A DNA stretch of 64,000 bases, from NCBI RefSeq assembly GCF_038452265.1, contig NZ_CP151842.1, positions 124,001-188,000 of the forward strand. Direction: 5' to 3'. How positions within the stretch are numbered: the first letter of the stretch is position 1; each line of letters begins with the position of its first letter. Under the pieces are notes generated by a model. The model searched no databases and was not told the DNA's origin. It saw only the letters and a program-made list of their open reading frames with translations. The translations under genes and the position numbers were made by a program. Source of the stretch: Vibrio diazotrophicus (GTDB taxonomy: Bacteria > Pseudomonadota > Gammaproteobacteria > Enterobacterales > Vibrionaceae). Below are positions 61,958-64,000 of this stretch, piece by piece.

Positions 61958-64000
61958 TTAGTGCCTTCTGCGTCTCACCTTCGGTGCGTTTGGCATTGCA
62001 CGAATTTTCTTCATAATGCCAGCAAGATGAACACGATCTTTGGTGGTAAGTACCACAGTTACTGTGTACAGACGACCATCACGTTCTTCTGTCGACAGAC
62101 CATGAATATTGGAGCCTGTCTTGGAAATTACATTGGTCAATTCAGCTAGCGCGCCTTGGCGGTTTTGCATATCGACTTTCAGTTCAGTGATGAAGTCCTG
62201 ATCGTAATCTTTGGTCCATTCCACTGCCATGTACTTATCAGGCTCTTTCTGATGCCCGCGTACGTTAGGACAGGTTTCACGGTGCACGACAAGTCCACGC
62301 CCCGGAGAAACGTGCGCAATAATGTGGTCATCCGGAATAGGGTGACAACAGTTAGCGAAGGTTAACAGAATACCCTCTGCACCTCGGATAGGCAGTTTCT
62401 TCTTAGGTTGACCGTCTTTGCTTTCTACTTCTGTTAATTCATCAGCATTGCCTAGCAGACGACGGGCAATCACGATACTCATCAGTTCGCCAAGACCAAT
62501 CGCGGCTAACAAATCATCAACGCTGGAAAGTTTCAGATCGCTGAGAACATGCTGAATGCTCTCTTGGCTGATAGTAGTGATTGACTCTTCACCCAAGGCA
62601 TGATTAAGCAGGCGACGACCCAAGCTGACCGATTCTTCACGACGCATGGTTTTCAGAACCTGACGGATCTTAGTACGAGCACGTGAAGTCACTACGTAGT
62701 TAAGCCAGGCTGCATTTGGACGCGCACCCGGAGCACTGATAATTTCAACAGTTTGTCCGTTTTTCAGAGGCTTGCTTAATGGGTACGGATTGCGGTCAAC
62801 GCGAGTACCCACACAGGTGTTACCCACGTCGGTATGTACCGCATACGCGAAGTCTACCGCGGTTGCGCCAACAGGCAGTTCAACGATACGACCTTTAGGA
62901 GTGAAGACGTAAATCTCATCAGGGAAGAGATCAGACTTAACGTTTTCGATAAATTCGAACGAGTTACCTGCGCTTTGTTGTAGCTCAAGTAAGCTTTGCA
63001 TCCAGCGCTGAGCTTTAATCTGTGCAGTGGTGCCAGTGCGGTCACCATTGGCTTTATATGACCAGTGTGCTGCCACACCTTTGTCTGCCATTTGATCCAT
63101 GTCTTCGGTTCGAATCTGAACTTCAACCGGAACGCCGTGTGGACCGACCATCGAGGTATGCAGAGACTGATAGCCATTCGCTTTCGGAACCGCAATATAG
63201 TCTTTCATGCGACCCGGACGTGGTTTATACAAGCTGTGTACTTGGCCGAGTGCTCGGTAACAGGTGTCAGCGCTATCAACCACAACACGAAACGCATAGA
63301 TATCCATAATGGTGTGGAAACGCTGCTCTTTGGTCTTCATCTTGTTGTAGATGGAGAAGAGGTTTTTCTCACGACCAAACACACGAGCCGGTAAGCCAAC
63401 TTCTTGTAAGCGGCCTTCGATCTCACTGTGAATACGTTGGATCATCTCTTTACGGTTACCACGTGCCGCTTTTACGACTTCTTTCAGAACCCGATAACGG
63501 TTTGGATATAACGCTTCAAAACCCAGTTCTTCTAACTCAGTTTTTATGTTGTGAATACCTAAACGGTGGGCGAGTGGTGCGTAAATCTCTAGGGTTTCTC
63601 GGGCAATTCGACGTTTTTTATCCGGACGAAGAGCGCCTAGCGTGCGCATGTTATGCGTGCGGTCGGAGAGCTTAATAAGAATCACGCGGATGTCTTGCAC
63701 CATAGCAAGAACCATTTTGCGGAAGTTCTCTGCTTGAGCTTCTTTGCGATCGCGGAACTTTAGTTTGTCGAGCTTAGATACACCGTCAACCAGTTCAGCT
63801 ACGGCTTGACCAAATTGAGCTTCTAAATCTTCTTTGGTGACATCACAGTCTTCGATAACGTCGTGAAGGAGGGCTGCTTGTAGTGTTTCCAAATCCAAGC
63901 GCATTTCAGCCAGAATTCGAGCTACTGCCACTGGATGGATAATATAAGGTTCGCCGCTTGAGCGGGTTTGCCCTTCGTGGGCATCTCTTGCCACTATATA
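61958..64000 (-). CDS. spoT: Bifunctional (p)ppGpp synthetase/hydrolase SpoT, 5' end cut
   Basis: About 680 residues are present, and the frame runs off the window (Tyr-Ile-Val-Ala-Arg-Asp continues upstream, equal to about codon 27 of E. coli SpoT). HD hydrolase domain with His-Asp-Val-Ile-Glu-Asp, synthetase domain, TGS, a Cys-His-rich zinc-finger region (Cys-Cys-His-Pro-Ile-Pro) and C-terminal ACT domain. Length and neighbours (trmH, recG) point to SpoT rather than RelA. Confidence 0.95.
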   Translation of the reverse strand, partial: YIVARDAHEGQTRSSGEPYIIHPVAVARILAEMRLDLETLQAALLHDVIEDCDVTKEDLEAQFGQAVAELVDGVSKLDKLKFRDRKEAQAENFRKMVLAMVQDIRVILIKLSDRTHNMRTLGALRPDKKRRIARETLEIYAPLAHRLGIHNIKTELEELGFEALYPNRYRVLKEVVKAARGNRKEMIQRIHSEIEGRLQEVGLPARVFGREKNLFSIYNKMKTKEQRFHTIMDIYAFRVVVDSADTCYRALGQVHSLYKPRPGRMKDYIAVPKANGYQSLHTSMVGPHGVPVEVQIRTEDMDQMADKGVAAHWSYKANGDRTGTTAQIKAQRWMQSLLELQQSAGNSFEFIENVKSDLFPDEIYVFTPKGRIVELPVGATAVDFAYAVHTDVGNTCVGTRVDRNPYPLSKPLKNGQTVEIISAPGARPNAAWLNYVVTSRARTKIRQVLKTMRREESVSLGRRLLNHALGEESITTISQESIQHVLSDLKLSSVDDLLAAIGLGELMSIVIARRLLGNADELTEVESKDGQPKKKLPIRGAEGILLTFANCCHPIPDDHIIAHVSPGRGLVVHRETCPNVRGHQKEPDKYMAVEWTKDYDQDFITELKVDMQNRQGALAELTNVISKTGSNIHGLSTEERDGRLYTVTVVLTTKDRVHLAGIMKKIRAMPNAPKVRRRRH

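Overview
This window is ordinary chromosomal DNA of a gammaproteobacterium, almost certainly a Vibrio or close relative. The evidence is the 16S/23S sequence, an rrn P1 promoter that is nearly E. coli-like, a complete type II secretion operon with EpsC-N-like proteins, and gene order that matches other gammaproteobacteria (yijD-trmA-btuB-murI-rrn; glnA-glnL-glnG with typA divergent; yihY-dtd-fabY; ompR-envZ beside greB-tex; xanP-recG-trmH-spoT). I see no prophage, transposase, integron, CRISPR array or toxin-antitoxin pair. Both ends cut genes: yijD on the left and spoT on the right.

Layout. 1-5059: yijD (partial), trmA, a cobalamin riboswitch with btuB, murI, and a convergent membrane-anchored RRM protein. 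5060-16508: two tandem rRNA operons, the first with tRNA-Glu in its spacer and the second with tRNA-Ile and tRNA-Ala, closed by tRNA-Asp and a terminator. A decayed tRNA-Asp-like relic follows. 16763-25404: adenosine deaminase, a dual-domain cyclic-di-GMP protein, and the nitrogen regulon glnG-glnL-(DUF4124-type gene)-glnA with sigma-54 and NtrC sites. 25686-32421: typA, a small P-loop ATPase, yihY-dtd-fabY, and an AsmA-like gene. 32546-35808: pckA, hslO and hslR.

36062-47347: gspC to gspN, twelve genes read as one operon with overlapping or nearly touching ends. The N-terminal start of gspC looks broken by a frame change. 47426-51869: nudE-cysQ, nfuA, a comF/gntX-type gene, bioH and one unrecognised gene. 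51987-57310: tex and greB on one strand, ompR and envZ divergent on the other. 57381-64000: xanP with a PurR-like operator, recG, trmH and spoT.

Themes. Many genes serve growth control: rRNA operons, SpoT, TypA, Hsp33/Hsp15, NtrBC-GlnA. The most informative oddities are paired (covarying) differences between the two 23S copies, the second rRNA operon having a single P2-like promoter set inside a 43-bp inverted repeat, the N-terminal disruption of gspC, an unusually long basic leader on gspK, a tRNA-Asp relic, and the membrane-anchored RRM protein overlapping murI. I did not find a clearly new multi-gene system.
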